Positions 15,206 through 24,009 are shown, counted from the first letter of the stretch. The stretch is 64,000 nt of DNA from an uncultured Geobacteraceae bacterium (GCA_903845365.1 CAIMXI010000452.1:16975-80974); one strand, 5' to 3'. A program made the numbers and translations. Notes: generated by a model from the sequence alone, not told the origin.

Positions 15206-17620
15206 TCACCAGACAATTAATCCGTGATTAAATCCCATCCGCTTCAGATGCATGCTCACCCTCTGCTCTAACTCAGCAGCATTCTCCGTGATCTGCGGCA
15301 GCGGCGTCTCATATCGTTCGGCCAACTCCTTCACCCGCTGGGTCAGTGCCTGACTGATACGATCCATCTCGCCGTGAATAGCGGCAGAAATAGTTGCCAG
15401 CCACTTATCTTCCACAACCAGCGTCTTGATCTCATCCTCGGTGAGCTTGGGATATTTCGCATATGCCAGCGTGTCCAGTGCCGCCTCGGCTTCTTTCAGG
15501 GCTTTCTTGAGGTCAGCCTCCTGTGTGCTCAGTTTCAGCCAGGCGTTGAGGGCATCAGCCTCTTCCTTGGCCTCCTTGTCGCCTTTGATCTCTTTCAACC
15601 GGGCGGTGACATTGGCCTTGTTGACCTTGTCCAGTTCCGAAAAGGCACCTTCCTCGCCGCCATGCTCCTCTTCCAGCTCAGTCATCTGGGCGGCGACACT
15701 CTCCAGCGTTGCCTCCTGTTCACGGATGGCCGTCTGCTGCACGGCGAAGTATCTATCGACGATCAGCGACTTGGGCACCAAATCGCACGTCCACCCTTTA
15801 TCCTTCTCCTTACCCTTTTTGTCTTTCTCAATAACACGGTAGGTCTCGGACTTCCAGCCATCGGCGGCAATCAGGTAGCAATCGTCCTGCATAAAGGTGG
15901 ACCAGTAATCCATCAGGTGCTGATAGACGTCGTACTTATCAATCAGCGGCTTGTCGGTGTAATGGGTGAGCAGTTCTTCCGCAAGCAGGGCGATGACATT
16001 CTTGGGATGACAACCGGATTCCAGCCCCTTGAGTGTTTCGCTGCTGCGCTGCTGCCAATCGGCAAACAGGTCATTCATGCTGTTGATGAAGGTGACGAAC
16101 TCGGGATGCTCGTAAATGGTAGGTTTGATGGCCTGTTTGGCTACTGCCAGATCAAGGTAGCCGGGGCGGTTTGCTTTGAACAGAGTCTGCCGCAGTTGCG
16201 GACAAACATCCCAGTAAGCCTGCAAGGAATCGACATCAGCACCGGGGATACCACCCTTCAAATGCCCCTCGATATCCTGAATATCCTCTGCCTGCTGGCT
16301 GTCGATATAGCGTGGGATGTTGAGGTTGAAGTCGTTCTTTTCGATCTCCTCGACACCCACCATGCGGGAGTATTTGGCAATCTCCAGCCGCTTGTTGAAG
16401 ACATCGACGATCTGGTGGAGGTCGCAGTCGCGCAGGCGGTTCTTGTTGCCGTCCTTGAGATAGCCGCTGCTGGCGTCCACCATGAAGATCCCCTTGCGGG
16501 TGTGGGCGTTTTCCTTGTCGATGACGATGATACAGGCAGGAATACCGGTGCCATAGAACAGGTTGGCCGGCAGACCGATAATCCCCTTGATATATCCATT
16601 GCGGATGAGGTTCTTGCGGATGTCCGCCTCCGCATTACCGCGAAACAGGACACCGTGCGGCAGGATGCAGGCACCTTTGCCGGTACTTTTGAGTGAGCGG
16701 ACGATGTGCAGCAGATAGGCGTAGTCACCCTGCTTGGCAGGCGGCGTACCGAATTGCGTGAAGCGTTCGTATGGATCGTTGAGCACATCCACGCCGGTAC
16801 TCCAACGCTTATCACTGAACGGAGGATTGGCAACGGCATAGTCGAAGGTTTTAAGCGAACCATCCTCATTGAAAAAAAGTGGCGTTGATAACGTATTGCC
16901 CTGCTTGATCAGAGCCGTGGGGTAGTCATGCAGGATCATATTCATGCGTGCCAGACCGGAGGTAGCGGCGTCCTTCTCCTGACCATAGAGCGTGACCTTG
17001 GTTTGAGCTTCATCGCCCACTTTCAGCAGTAGCGATCCGGAACCACCCGTCGGATCATACGCCGTGGTGTTGTTCGTCGTCTGCGCATCGCGAATACCGA
17101 TGATCTTTGCCATGATACGGCTGACCTCGGCAGGGGTATAGAACTGCCCCTTGCTCTTGCCGCTCTCGGTGGCAAAGTGGCGCATCAGGTACTCGTATGC
17201 ATCACCAAGGATGTCATCGCCCTCGGCTCGGTTCTTACTAAAGTCGAGTGATTTATTTTCAAAGATGGCGATCAGGTTGGTGAGACGTTCCACAATCTCC
17301 GAGCCACTACCCAGCTTGCTCGCATCATTGAAGTCCGGCATATCCGACAGCCTGTTGGCATTGGCCAGCGGCGCGATGATTTTCTTGTTGATCTGGTCGC
17401 CAATGTCCGGCTTGCCCTTGAGTGCGATCATGTCCGTGAAGCTGGCACCCTCAGGAATAGTGATCGGCGCATACGGCACACCGGCGTATTTATCGCTGAC
17501 GTATTTGACGAACAGCAGCACCAGCACATAATCTTTATACTGGGAGGCATCCATCCCGCCGCGCAGCTCGTCGCAGGATTGCCAGAGGGATGAATAGAGT
17601 TCGGATTTCTTTATGGCCAT
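15206..17620 (-). CDS. hsdM: Type I N6-adenine DNA methyltransferase subunit HsdM
   Basis: 804 residues. The N-terminal helical HsdM_N domain begins KKSELYSSLWQSCDELRGGMD. The methylase core has GQFYTPAEVSRIMAKI, AdoMet-binding AYDPTGGSGSLLLKVG (about 188-203) and the catalytic N6-adenine motif NPPF in FDYAVANPPFSDKRW (about 275). GTGIPACIIVIDKENAHTRKGIFMVDAS is also typical. At 804 residues it is far longer than classic HsdM (about 500-530). The extra C-terminal part (about 510-804) is charged and coiled-coil-like (VAAQMTELEEEHGGEEGAFSEL, ALKEAEAALDTLAYAKYPKL). It is the first gene of the Hsd operon and has only a weak ribosome site. Confidence 0.95.
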   Translation of the reverse strand: MAIKKSELYSSLWQSCDELRGGMDASQYKDYVLVLLFVKYVSDKYAGVPYAPITIPEGASFTDMIALKGKPDIGDQINKKIIAPLANANRLSDMPDFNDASKLGSGSEIVERLTNLIAIFENKSLDFSKNRAEGDDILGDAYEYLMRHFATESGKSKGQFYTPAEVSRIMAKIIGIRDAQTTNNTTAYDPTGGSGSLLLKVGDEAQTKVTLYGQEKDAATSGLARMNMILHDYPTALIKQGNTLSTPLFFNEDGSLKTFDYAVANPPFSDKRWSTGVDVLNDPYERFTQFGTPPAKQGDYAYLLHIVRSLKSTGKGACILPHGVLFRGNAEADIRKNLIRNGYIKGIIGLPANLFYGTGIPACIIVIDKENAHTRKGIFMVDASSGYLKDGNKNRLRDCDLHQIVDVFNKRLEIAKYSRMVGVEEIEKNDFNLNIPRYIDSQQAEDIQDIEGHLKGGIPGADVDSLQAYWDVCPQLRQTLFKANRPGYLDLAVAKQAIKPTIYEHPEFVTFINSMNDLFADWQQRSSETLKGLESGCHPKNVIALLAEELLTHYTDKPLIDKYDVYQHLMDYWSTFMQDDCYLIAADGWKSETYRVIEKDKKGKEKDKGWTCDLVPKSLIVDRYFAVQQTAIREQEATLESVAAQMTELEEEHGGEEGAFSELDKVNKANVTARLKEIKGDKEAKEEADALNAWLKLSTQEADLKKALKEAEAALDTLAYAKYPKLTEDEIKTLVVEDKWLATISAAIHGEMDRISQALTQRVKELAERYETPLPQITENAAELEQRVSMHLKRMGFNHGLIVW

Positions 17621-17651
17621 TGGGTGTGAGAGTCCTTTGGTTGGGCTGTTA

Positions 17652-17684
17652 GAAAAATAGCCACTCTACAGGTTGCGGAGTGGC
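17652..17684 (-). terminator. Hairpin with T-tract, minus strand, ahead of hsdM
   Basis: Read on the minus strand, GCCACTC and GAGTGGC (17684-17678 and 17666-17660) form a 7-bp stem followed by TATTTTT. It lies between the hypE side and the hsdM start. It could end transcripts entering the island from the right or act as an attenuator in the hsdM leader. Confidence 0.5.
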
Positions 17685-17767
17685 CGTTAGTATTAGCAGA
17701 TAAGGCGGTTAGAATCTATGAATATGTTTATGGTTAAGAGAAGAGGCCAAGGTCTCCATCTTTTCAT

Positions 17768-17807
17768 ATAAAAAGCTGCCGTGACATAAAGCCGGTTGTG
17801 TGCTATT
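17768..17807. repeat. Right 40-bp boundary repeat of the second Hsd island
   Basis: Same-orientation partner of 9681-9720 (37/40 identical). Everything between the two copies belongs to one leftward Hsd operon plus metallopeptidase. The repeat ends 31 bases before the hypE start codon. Confidence 0.85.
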
Positions 17808-17809
17808 AC
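17781..17809 (+). promoter_or_regulatory. Putative sigma-70 promoter of hypE
   Basis: -35 GTGACA (5 of 6 to TTGACA), 17-base spacer, -10 TATTAC (4 of 6). It lies almost wholly in the right boundary repeat, 29 bases before the hypE ATG. In the left copy the hexamers read GTTGCA and TATTCT. Confidence 0.5.
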
Positions 17810-17838
17810 CTAGCAACAATTTTCCGGAGATCCACCAA

Positions 17839-18852
17839 ATGAATAACGACCTCATTCTTCTCGGCCACGGTAGCGGCGGGCGCCTTTCGCACCAACTACT
17901 AGATGAGCTGATCATACCGATTGTCAGCGGGATACCGTCCGCCGGTCAGAATGATGCCGCTCTGTTGGATAACTTTCCCGGTCGGATAGCCTACACGACC
18001 GATTCATTTGTTGTTGACCCGATCTTTTTCCCGGGCGGCACCATCGGCAGCCTGGCGGTACATGGCACCGTCAACGATCTGGCCATGATGGGCGCAAGGC
18101 CGGTCTGGCTGAGTGTCGGGCTGATCATCGAAGAGGGTTTCAGCAAAGCGGATTTGAGAACCATCCTGGAGGATATGCGCTCGGCGGCCGATACTGCTGG
18201 CGTGGCAATTGTTACCGGAGATACCAAAGTCGTGCCGCGCGGCAAGGCGGATAAACTCTTCATCACGACATCCGGCGTCGGTGCAGTAGAGCACACGCTG
18301 CAGATTCATGGCGCTAACGCACAGCCAGGGGATGTCATCATTATCAACGGTACAATCGGTGATCATGGCATTGCCGTCATGGTGGGGCGTGAGGGGCTTC
18401 AAGTCAGCACAGAAATAACGAGCGATTCAGCCTCGTTGAACGGTCTTGTTGCTGCTCTTATCGCGGAGGTCGGTACTGCTCTCCATGTTCTGCGCGATCC
18501 GACTCGGGGCGGTGTAGCCACGACCATAAAGGAGATTGCCCAGCAGTCGGGTGTCTCAATAACCCTGCAGGAAGCGGCGCTGCCGGTTAAGCCAGCGGTA
18601 TTGGGAGTTTGCTCGATTCTAGGGCTCGATCCTCTCTTTGTCGCCAATGAAGGTAAACTGCTGGCATTCGTCTCCCCGACAGCCGCCGATGCCGCTTTGG
18701 CTACTCTTAGAAGACATTCACTCGGAATAAACGCTGCTGTTATTGGCACGGTCGGAACCGGTCCTGCCGGGCGGGTGCAGATGGAGACGGTGATTGGCGG
18801 TATGAGGTCGGTTGACATGCTCTCCGGTGAGCAGTTGCCGAGAATCTGCTGA
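17839..18852 (+). CDS. hypE: Hydrogenase maturation protein HypE (carbamoyl dehydratase)
   Basis: 337 residues. HypE takes a carbamoyl group from HypF on its C-terminal cysteine and dehydrates it to thiocyanate, giving the CN ligand of [NiFe]-hydrogenase. The C-terminus is exactly PRIC with the acceptor Cys last. PurM-like ATP-binding motifs include LGHGSGGRLSHQLLDELI, NDAALLDNFPGRIAYTTDSFVV, GGTIGSLAVHGTVNDLAMMGARP and GVAIVTGDTKVVPRG. The ATG at 17839 has GGAG upstream. HypE is normally with other hyp genes; here it is alone beside an Hsd island, so the remaining hyp genes may lie elsewhere. YbaK follows after one base. Confidence 0.97.
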   Translation: MNNDLILLGHGSGGRLSHQLLDELIIPIVSGIPSAGQNDAALLDNFPGRIAYTTDSFVVDPIFFPGGTIGSLAVHGTVNDLAMMGARPVWLSVGLIIEEGFSKADLRTILEDMRSAADTAGVAIVTGDTKVVPRGKADKLFITTSGVGAVEHTLQIHGANAQPGDVIIINGTIGDHGIAVMVGREGLQVSTEITSDSASLNGLVAALIAEVGTALHVLRDPTRGGVATTIKEIAQQSGVSITLQEAALPVKPAVLGVCSILGLDPLFVANEGKLLAFVSPTAADAALATLRRHSLGINAAVIGTVGTGPAGRVQMETVIGGMRSVDMLSGEQLPRIC

Positions 18853-18853
18853 T

Positions 18854-19339
18854 ATGGCGAAGGAAAAAGCTCCGATAACCGCTGCGGTTCGTCAGTTGCG
18901 TCTGGCAAAGGTTACGTTCAGCGATCACCTCTACAGATACGAGGAAAAAGGGGGGACGGCGGCATCTTCGCGTGAATTGAGTCTTGACGAGCATGCTGTG
19001 ATAAAAACGCTAGTGATAGAGGACGAACGCTCCAGGCCGCTGATCATGCTTATGCATGGGGATCTTCAGGTTTCAACAAAAGAGCTGGCACGTCTGATCG
19101 GAGTGAAACAGCTAACCCCATGCTCAGCAGAAACGGCTCAGAAACATACCGGCTATCTGTTCGGAGGGACTTCGCCATTCGGTCTCCGTCACCAGATGCC
19201 GTTTTACATGGAAGAAAGTATCGTAACCTTGTCAAAGATTTATATCAATGGTGGCAAGCGTGGTTATCTGGTCGGGATGGCGCCGTCAGAGCTGGTCAGG
19301 GTATTGAAGCCGCAGATGGTCACCGTCGGAATACGTTAA
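18854..19339 (+). CDS. ybaK: Cys-tRNA(Pro) deacylase, YbaK/EbsC type
   Basis: 161 residues. Hydrolyses Cys mischarged on tRNA-Pro. Family features: KAPITAAVRQLRLAKVTFSDHLYRYEEKGG at the N-terminus, KTLVIED, KELARLIGVKQLTPCSAETAQKHTGYLFGGTSPFG with the conserved GG-SPFG, and IYINGGKRGYLVGMAPSELVRVL. It starts one base after the hypE stop, so it is co-transcribed; HypE and YbaK have no known functional link. Confidence 0.93.
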   Translation: MAKEKAPITAAVRQLRLAKVTFSDHLYRYEEKGGTAASSRELSLDEHAVIKTLVIEDERSRPLIMLMHGDLQVSTKELARLIGVKQLTPCSAETAQKHTGYLFGGTSPFGLRHQMPFYMEESIVTLSKIYINGGKRGYLVGMAPSELVRVLKPQMVTVGIR

Positions 19340-19353
19340 AAAAGGGGAATTGC

Positions 19354-19803
19354 ATGATCAGAAAAGCACAGGTTACCGACGTAAAAAATATCCAGAAACT
19401 GCTGATGACGTTTGCCAATCGTGGCGATATGCTCCCCCGTTCGTTGTCAGAACTGTACGAATCAATCCGCGATTTTTATGTGGTTGAAGAGGATGGCCTG
19501 CTTCTCGGCGCTTCCGCATTGCATATCGTGTGGGAAGATCTTGCCGAAGTACGCTCTGTGGCGGTGATGGAGGATTCCGGTCGCAAGGGCATAGGCAGCC
19601 TTCTTGTACAGGAGTGTATCGCAGAAGCGCGTGCAATCGGTTTGAGGCGAATATTCTGCCTGACCTATAAACCCGATTTTTTCGCCAAGCATGGTTTTTG
19701 CCTTGTGGATAAATCTGAATTACCGCATAAGGTTTGGGGTGATTGTATAAAATGCGCAAAATTTCCGGATTGTGACGAAAATGCGATGATACTTGATCTA
19801 TAA
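19354..19803 (+). CDS. argA: Short-form N-acetylglutamate synthase (GNAT)
   Basis: 149 residues from ATG 19354, with AAGGGGAA just upstream. A single GNAT domain: acetyl-CoA loop VAVMEDSGRKGIGSLLVQE (about 69-87), plus the markers MLPRSLSELYESIRDFYVVE, ALHIVWEDLAEVRSVAV, LTYKPDFFAKHGF and DKSELPHKVWGDCIKCAKFPDCDE. These fit the short ArgA-type synthases that make N-acetylglutamate for arginine synthesis without a kinase-like domain. The C-terminal C-x2-C...C cluster is usual in this subfamily. It is the third gene of the hypE-ybaK run. Confidence in the exact substrate is moderate. Confidence 0.78.
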   Translation: MIRKAQVTDVKNIQKLLMTFANRGDMLPRSLSELYESIRDFYVVEEDGLLLGASALHIVWEDLAEVRSVAVMEDSGRKGIGSLLVQECIAEARAIGLRRIFCLTYKPDFFAKHGFCLVDKSELPHKVWGDCIKCAKFPDCDENAMILDL

Positions 19804-19820
19804 GGGAGTTGAGGAAAATC

Positions 19821-20447
19821 ATGGATAAGCGTTTCAAAATACTGGCGGTGGATGATGAGCCGATCAACCTCAAGCTTATGACGGCTGCGCTAAAGGGAAA
19901 TTATGACATACTCACGGCTCTGAACGGATACGATGCCATTGACCTGCTGGAAGAGTACAGACCGGACATTGTCCTCCTGGACGTGATGATGCCGAATCTG
20001 GACGGGTTTGAAGTCTGTAAAATCATCAAGGCAGATGAAAGATACGCTGATATTCCGGTCATTTTCCTGACGGCTCTGGATACGCAGGAAGGACAACTGC
20101 AGGGGCTTGAGCTTGGCGGCATAGATTACCTAACCAAACCTATCAATTTTACACTGCTCCGACTACGAGTGCGTAACCATCTGGAACTTAAGAGGCGAAA
20201 TGATCTTATAAAAGAGCAGCGGGATTTGCTGAAAACTGCGCTGGCTCGTGTCAAGCAACTTGAAGGAGTCATCCCCATCTGTTCATGCTGCAAAAAAATC
20301 ATGGATGACAAACAAAACTGGCAACAGTTGGAACGCTATATTACCAATCATTCTGAGGCTCTGTTCAGTCACGGTGCGTGCCCGGAGTGCGCTGCAGAAC
20401 AGATGGAAGTGATCAGGAAGATGAAGTTGGCTTCAAGTGCTGATTGA
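19821..20447 (+). CDS. Response regulator with cysteine-rich C-terminal tail
   Basis: 208 residues from ATG 19821 (GAGG upstream). Receiver domain 1-125: acidic pair in ILAVDDEPINLKLM, phosphoacceptor Asp54 in VLLDVMMPNLDG, Thr/Ala of FLTALD, and Lys106 in DYLTKPI. A short coiled coil (about 128-149) leads to CSCCKKIMDDKQNWQQLERYI...HGACPEC, with Cys154/156/157 and 187/190 that could bind metal. This tail is known in many regulators lacking a DNA-binding or enzymatic output; its role is unknown. No sensor kinase is adjacent. Confidence 0.88.
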   Translation: MDKRFKILAVDDEPINLKLMTAALKGNYDILTALNGYDAIDLLEEYRPDIVLLDVMMPNLDGFEVCKIIKADERYADIPVIFLTALDTQEGQLQGLELGGIDYLTKPINFTLLRLRVRNHLELKRRNDLIKEQRDLLKTALARVKQLEGVIPICSCCKKIMDDKQNWQQLERYITNHSEALFSHGACPECAAEQMEVIRKMKLASSAD

Positions 20448-20466
20448 TCCTATAAAAAGCATTTGA

Positions 20467-20603
20467 AACACGGAGAAACGGAGAACACGGAGTAAAATCT
20501 GAGAGTTATAGGCTGATACTTTGCTACTATGATTCACCCAAAAGGAATAAATCTTTGTGGTCTTAAATCCTGGGTTTCTCTGTGTTCTCCGTTTCTCCGT
20601 GTT
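20467..20603. repeat. MITE-like inverted repeat between response regulator and comF
   Basis: 26-base terminal arms (20467-20492 and 20578-20603) match as inverted copies at 25 of 26 positions; the arm motif is ACACGGAGAAACGGAGAACA. About 85 non-coding bases lie between them. It separates two convergent genes and could form a long stem serving as a bidirectional terminator. Confidence 0.8.
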
Positions 20604-20643
20604 ATTGAACTGCTGTTTTTAGGTTGATTGGTCATGAGCGACC

Positions 20644-21375
20644 TTATCTGGCCGTGCGGGCTATCGATACGGCAATTACGGCGGATGCCCCCGCTTTTTT
20701 CAACTCTTTGGCGCATTCATCCATTGTGCTGCCGGTCGTCATGACATCATCCAGCAACAGGATTCTCTTGCCAGCAATACGCTCTGCCCCCCTGACCGAA
20801 AAAGCTCCCTTGACATTTACCCTCCGCTCTGCTGCCGAAAGCTCAATCTGCGGTTCCGTTGCTCGTGTTCTGGCGAGAGCATCCGGCATCATCGGCAGAG
20901 CGAGGTCACGCGACAATATCCGTCCGAGAAGTACCGCCTGGTTAAAACTGCGCTGCCGCAGACGTGATCGATGCAGAGGAACCGGAACAATGAGGTTCAG
21001 ATCATAATCTGCGGGGAAGCGGCTTATTCCTTCAAGGGCAAGAAGCGCAAGCGGGTAGCGCAGGTGGCTGTTCCGGTTATATTTAAAGGTGTGGATCAGC
21101 TCGCGTATTGATCCTTCATAGAGGAAGTGCGCCCGGGCGGCATCAAAATGAGGCGGCTGGAGAGTGCAGGCGCCGCAGCGGTGGTCGCCGCCGACTCCGA
21201 TAAATGGAATGCCGCAGATGGGGCAGAGCGGCGATGAAACGAGTGGTAAGCTATCCAGGCATGTCGGGCAGATATGAAGTCTGCCTGCGTCGGGGATAAA
21301 GGAGTGGCAGATGTGGCAGAGAGGTGGAAGTATAACGTCAAGCAGCGCGTTAAAGAACTGCTTGACGGCTACCAT
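20644..21375 (-). CDS. ComF-family phosphoribosyltransferase-like protein
   Basis: 243 residues from the ATG at 21375, which overlaps the stop of the upstream LUD gene (TAATG). N-terminal four-cysteine zinc site (PLCHICHSFIP, ICPTCLDSLP, PLCPICGIPF, RCGACTLQPP) and C-terminal type I PRTase fold with the PRPP-binding motif LLLDDVMTTGSTM (about 204-216), as in ComFC/GntX. It may aid DNA uptake or have a metabolic role; the family is not tightly defined. FARAHFLYEGSIRELIHTFKY-like and IVPVPLHRSRLRQRSFNQA are family signatures. Confidence 0.9.
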   Translation of the reverse strand: MVAVKQFFNALLDVILPPLCHICHSFIPDAGRLHICPTCLDSLPLVSSPLCPICGIPFIGVGGDHRCGACTLQPPHFDAARAHFLYEGSIRELIHTFKYNRNSHLRYPLALLALEGISRFPADYDLNLIVPVPLHRSRLRQRSFNQAVLLGRILSRDLALPMMPDALARTRATEPQIELSAAERRVNVKGAFSVRGAERIAGKRILLLDDVMTTGSTMDECAKELKKAGASAVIAVSIARTAR

Positions 21376-22028
21376 TAAAAGCCCAGATTTGAATTGACTA
21401 CCAGTACGTGTACGTCTGTAATCCGCGGTTTGCGATCGATGATGGTGGTGACGCGGCAGAGCCGGTCTGGTGAACTGCAGTCGCTGCAAAAACCGGTTGA
21501 GGCGCAGGGGGTTTTAAAGCTGAGGCGCTTTGAATTAGGCGGCGTTGCCCAGGTTTTAACCCGTGCGATGGCGTCTTGTGGTGTGCCGTCAACCAGTTTG
21601 TTGCGGCCGGCGACGACAATGACCTTCCGTGGTCCGAAAAACATCGCAGCAACCCGGTTGCCTGTAGCGTCGATGTTGATTAGTTCACCATTAAGAGTCA
21701 GCGCATTGCAGCCGGAAAGGAATAGGTCGCAGGTCAACTGCCGCCGCATGATGGCGATCTTTTCTTCACGGCTGAATTCAGGTAAACCATGATTGAGAAT
21801 TTCTTTGCCCCTCTCCCGCAGCAGCGACTCCACTCCCAGAGATACAATTGACATTGAGCCGCCGAAACCGACCGTTGCGGCATCTGCAGCAGCGGTGATG
21901 ATATAATCGGCGGCATCCTGCGGAGTATGGCAATAGTGCGCGGTGAATTCGTTTTTTTCTAGTGCCGCCACCGCCCTCCGGCACTTCTGCTCATGCGACC
22001 AACTGATAAGCTCTTCTGTTTTTCCCAT
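21375..22028 (-). CDS. LUD-domain protein (LutC/YkgG-like)
   Basis: 217 residues with a LUD/DUF162 domain: VGFGGSMSIVSLGVESLLRERG, LFLSGCNALTLNGELINIDATGNRVAAMFFGP and VIVVAGRNKLVDG. Related proteins take part in L-lactate oxidation (LutABC), but the LutA and LutB partners are absent here, so lactate use is not established. The C-terminus CASTGFCSDCSSPDRLC is cysteine-rich and could hold a metal or iron-sulfur centre. It is translationally coupled to comF downstream. Confidence 0.85.
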   Translation of the reverse strand: MGKTEELISWSHEQKCRRAVAALEKNEFTAHYCHTPQDAADYIITAAADAATVGFGGSMSIVSLGVESLLRERGKEILNHGLPEFSREEKIAIMRRQLTCDLFLSGCNALTLNGELINIDATGNRVAAMFFGPRKVIVVAGRNKLVDGTPQDAIARVKTWATPPNSKRLSFKTPCASTGFCSDCSSPDRLCRVTTIIDRKPRITDVHVLVVNSNLGF

Positions 22029-22038
22029 AGCTAGTTTC

Positions 22039-22611
22039 CTATTTCATAATTTTGACAGATTTGATAATGACCGGAGTTTCAGGGACATCAGGAAAACCGC
22101 GTGTAACAGTTTTCACGGCAGCAATTTTGTCAATTACCTCCATTCCTTCGACAACCTTGCCAAAGACGGCATAACCATAACCTTGCGGGCTTTTGTCCCG
22201 TTGGTTTAGAAAATCATTGTTGACGGTATTTATAAAAAATTGTGCCGTGGCAGAATCAACGATGCCGGTGCGTGCCATGGCGAGGGTTCCACGCTGATTT
22301 TTTAGCCCGTTTCCTGCTTCGTTCTTGATGGGTGCGTCAGTCGGCTTCTGTTTGAGATCAGCGGTGAAGCCGCCACCCTGAACCATGAAGCCGGAAATGA
22401 CCCGGTGGAAAATCGTGTTGCTATAAAAACCGCTCTTTGTATAGTCGAGAAAGTTCTTGACGCTTATTGGAGCCTCCTTCTCGAACAGTTCGATCTTTAC
22501 ATTGCCAAGCGACGTTTCCATCATGACAACCGGGTTCTTCTTCCCTTCCGCACAGGCAATTCCTGCCGTAAAACAAACCATTAATACGGTACTTAGCAAC
22601 TTTTTAAACAT
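22039..22611 (-). CDS. ppiA: Periplasmic cyclophilin-type peptidyl-prolyl isomerase
   Basis: 190 residues with a signal peptide (FKKLLSTVLMVCFTAGIACA, cut near 21). The cyclophilin domain contains VVMMETSLGNVKIELFEKEAPISVKNF, FHRVISGFMVQGG (catalytic Arg and the QGG turn), GTLAMART, SATAQFFINTVNNDFLNQ and YAVFGKVVEGMEVIDKIAAV. It speeds proline isomerisation during folding of exported proteins. A clear GGAGG precedes the start. Confidence 0.93.
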   Translation of the reverse strand: MFKKLLSTVLMVCFTAGIACAEGKKNPVVMMETSLGNVKIELFEKEAPISVKNFLDYTKSGFYSNTIFHRVISGFMVQGGGFTADLKQKPTDAPIKNEAGNGLKNQRGTLAMARTGIVDSATAQFFINTVNNDFLNQRDKSPQGYGYAVFGKVVEGMEVIDKIAAVKTVTRGFPDVPETPVIIKSVKIMK

Positions 22612-22725
22612 GGTATCCTCCGAAGATTTGTTTTTAATCCAAAATATTTTTGTTTTTGACGTTATCCGTCGTTATCCTTTTTATCCCTGTTAAACAAAGG
22701 TTTTGTTTTTATATTTCAACTACGA

Positions 22726-23688
22726 CTATGACGAGGTTGTTGAAACACCCCGCACAAGTTCAGCCAGGCACTGAATAAACATCGGCGAGCTGTTGAGAGA
22801 CTCCATGCGGCGGAACGTGGTAATGCCGAGGTGTTCTGCCGCTTCGCGATATTCAATGTCAATCTCGTGCAGCGTTTCAATATGATCCGAGACAAATGAG
22901 AGCGGCACCATCAAGATGTCAGTGTGCCCGGCAGCCGCAAGCTCCTTCAGCTTGTCGCCGGTTGATGGTTCCAGCCACTTGACCGGACCGGCGCGGGACT
23001 GAAAGGCGAGATGGTGCGAAACACCTCCCAGTTGTGCCATTACCAGCCGCACCGTTGCCTGGATATGATCAAGGTATGGATCGCCCTCGGCGATAAAAGA
23101 CTGCGGCAGTGAATGAGCCGAGAAAAAGAGTTGCACCTTTGAGCGGTCGGCAAAAGTTGCCAATGACAGCTCAATCTTTTCGACCAGAGCCTTGACATAT
23201 AGCGGATTATCAAAAAACTGGCGTACGGTGCGTAGCTCGAACTTTGTTGAACATGCATTCAGCGAACGTTCCAGATCATTAAAGCTCGACCCGGAGGTGG
23301 CACGAGAATAATGTGGGTAGAGAGAGACGGCTACAATCTTTTTGATACCTTGTTTTTCGATTGACGCAAGAGCCTCCGGAGCGAACGGATGCCAGTAACG
23401 CATGGCAACGGAGCAGCGGTACGAATCTCCCAATGCGCTCTCAAGCGCCGCCGCCTGCAGCTCTGTCAATTCACGCAGCGGTGACTTGCCGCCGATCTGG
23501 CGATAATTTTCGGCACTTTTAGGCGCACGTTTTTTGACGATTTTCCTGGCAATAAACGGCTGTAAAAAAGCCGGGCCGATTTTGATGATATCGCGGTCGG
23601 AAAAAAGGTTGAAGAGAAACGGCTCCACCGACTCCAGCGAATCAGGGCCTCCCATCTGTAACAGTATTACGGCTGTTTTATCCGACAT
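22726..23688 (-). CDS. hemH: Ferrochelatase (HemH)
   Basis: 320 residues, typical length. Inserts Fe(II) into protoporphyrin IX (or coproporphyrin) to make heme. Motifs: [25 protein letters not shown] at the N-terminus, [57 protein letters not shown] (His of the metal site), [16 protein letters not shown] and [22 protein letters not shown]. Heme demand is high in cytochrome-rich Geobacter relatives. The cupin gene upstream is 3 bases away, suggesting one transcript. Confidence 0.97.
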   Translation of the reverse strand: MSDKTAVILLQMGGPDSLESVEPFLFNLFSDRDIIKIGPAFLQPFIARKIVKKRAPKSAENYRQIGGKSPLRELTELQAAALESALGDSYRCSVAMRYWHPFAPEALASIEKQGIKKIVAVSLYPHYSRATSGSSFNDLERSLNACSTKFELRTVRQFFDNPLYVKALVEKIELSLATFADRSKVQLFFSAHSLPQSFIAEGDPYLDHIQATVRLVMAQLGGVSHHLAFQSRAGPVKWLEPSTGDKLKELAAAGHTDILMVPLSFVSDHIETLHEIDIEYREAAEHLGITTFRRMESLNSSPMFIQCLAELVRGVSTTSS

Positions 23689-23691
23689 ACT

Positions 23692-24009
23692 CTACGACCG
23701 TATCATGACCAGCAGCATTTTAAACGGCTTGATCGCTTTCAGTTCGTGAGGGATAGCGGCCGGCATGATTATGATCTGGCCGGCTGTTACGATATGCTTT
23801 TCGCCATTGATGATCACTTCGGCTTCGCCGTCAACGATCTGGACAAATGCGTCGTACGGAACGGTATGCTCGCTTAAACCCTGCCCGGCATCGAAAGAAA
23901 ATATCGTCACAGTGCCGACCTTCTTGTCAATCAGCGTCTTGCTGACAACCGATCCCTCGTTATATGCGACAAGCTCACTTAATGTTAGTGCGTTTCCGAT
24001 TAGTTCCAT
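23692..24009 (-). CDS. Small cupin-domain protein
   Basis: 105 residues forming one cupin barrel: GQGLSEHTVPYDAFVQIVDGEAEVIINGEKH is motif 1 (His and Glu ligands) and ITAGQIIIMPAAIPHELKAIKPFKML is motif 2 (His). It probably binds a metal; the substrate is unknown. It overlaps nothing but sits 3 bases before hemH. Confidence 0.88.
   Translation of the reverse strand: MELIGNALTLSELVAYNEGSVVSKTLIDKKVGTVTIFSFDAGQGLSEHTVPYDAFVQIVDGEAEVIINGEKHIVTAGQIIIMPAAIPHELKAIKPFKMLLVMIRS

Noticed and set aside
15374..16696. Long + strand frame (440 codons) opposite hsdM
   Set aside because: Antisense shadow of the methylase gene; the real reading contains the NPPF and AdoMet motifs.
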